Origin: DATEOR01 sp963766725
GTDB lineage: Bacteria; Actinomycetota; Thermoleophilia; Gaiellales; Gaiellaceae
Direction: 5' to 3'
Assembly: GCA_963766725.1 (NCBI GenBank)
Contig: CAVYBK010000012.1
Span: 1-64,000 of the forward strand
Length of the DNA: 64,000 nucleotides
Shown here: positions 63,956-64,000 of the stretch, piece by piece
How the letters are laid out: the number at the start of each line of letters is the position of its first letter
How positions within the stretch are numbered: position 1 is the stretch's first letter
The notes under the pieces: generated by a model
The model's input: only the letters and a program-made list of their open reading frames with translations
Told to the model about the DNA's origin: nothing
The model's database searches: none
Position numbers and translations under genes: made by a program

Positions 63956-64000
63956 CGTTGCGGGATGATGCCCGCTCCCACCGAGCCTTATGCGGAGGCT

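Overview
The window is very GC-rich and gene-dense, with ATGA/GTGA/TTGA stop-start overlaps and many GTG or TTG starts. Several features point to an actinobacterium: the FhaA/FhaB-PstP-RodA-PbpA-PknB(PASTA)-Ddl block, an OpcA-dependent glucose-6-phosphate dehydrogenase, a 2-oxoglutarate dehydrogenase E1 of SucA/Kgd type, cytochrome c oxidase subunit II fused to cytochrome c, and an ANTAR response regulator. A deep branch such as Thermoleophilia/Gaiellales is my inference from overall resemblance; nothing was searched. No rRNA, tRNA, CRISPR array, insertion sequence or phage gene is visible. No gene-free stretch exceeds about 180 bases.

Layout. 1-2822 (minus): edge-truncated operon of a zinc-less MDR oxidoreductase, a 6-pyruvoyl-tetrahydropterin-synthase-like protein with altered active site, a GT4 glycosyltransferase and a SAM methyltransferase. 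2900-3708: two small proteins. 3776-7785: polyamine-type ABC transporter (potD-potB-potC, convergent potA). 7803-17324 (minus): small monooxygenase-like protein, CocE/NonD hydrolase, and a MacB/FtsX-type system with two ATPases and two large permeases. 17365-21161: SucA and a 2-hydroxyacid dehydrogenase. 21214-26106: DUF4395 protein, a small hypothetical, then ctaC-ctaD-ctaB plus a 38-residue membrane protein. 26114-29767: amidase and secreted M14 peptidase. 29764-37552 (minus): central carbon operon tkt-tal-pgi-gnd-zwf-opcA. 37573-42126: ABC-F ATPase, Glu/Leu dehydrogenase, serine hydrolase. 42119-48339: six signalling genes. 48460-52510 (minus): glnA, HNH nuclease, GNAT, DUF4446, a membrane-anchored protein. 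52603-63955: Ser/Thr kinase, FHA protein, PstP, RodA, PBP2, PknB, Ddl, and a second membrane Ser/Thr kinase facing them.

At least eighteen places need a reading-frame change to join two halves of one recognisable protein. They hit probable housekeeping genes (sucA, zwf, pgi, pstP), and several are explained by one extra base in a short homopolymer. I therefore read them as assembly or sequencing indels and annotate the affected loci as single genes, stating where the frame changes.

The genes work together in blocks. The pentose-phosphate operon holds nearly the whole oxidative and non-oxidative branch. The right end couples septal/lateral wall synthesis (RodA, PBP2, Ddl) to Ser/Thr phosphorylation (PknB, PstP, FHA). 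The cox genes supply subunits I and II and haem O synthesis. The least explained system is the pterin-like operon at the left edge.
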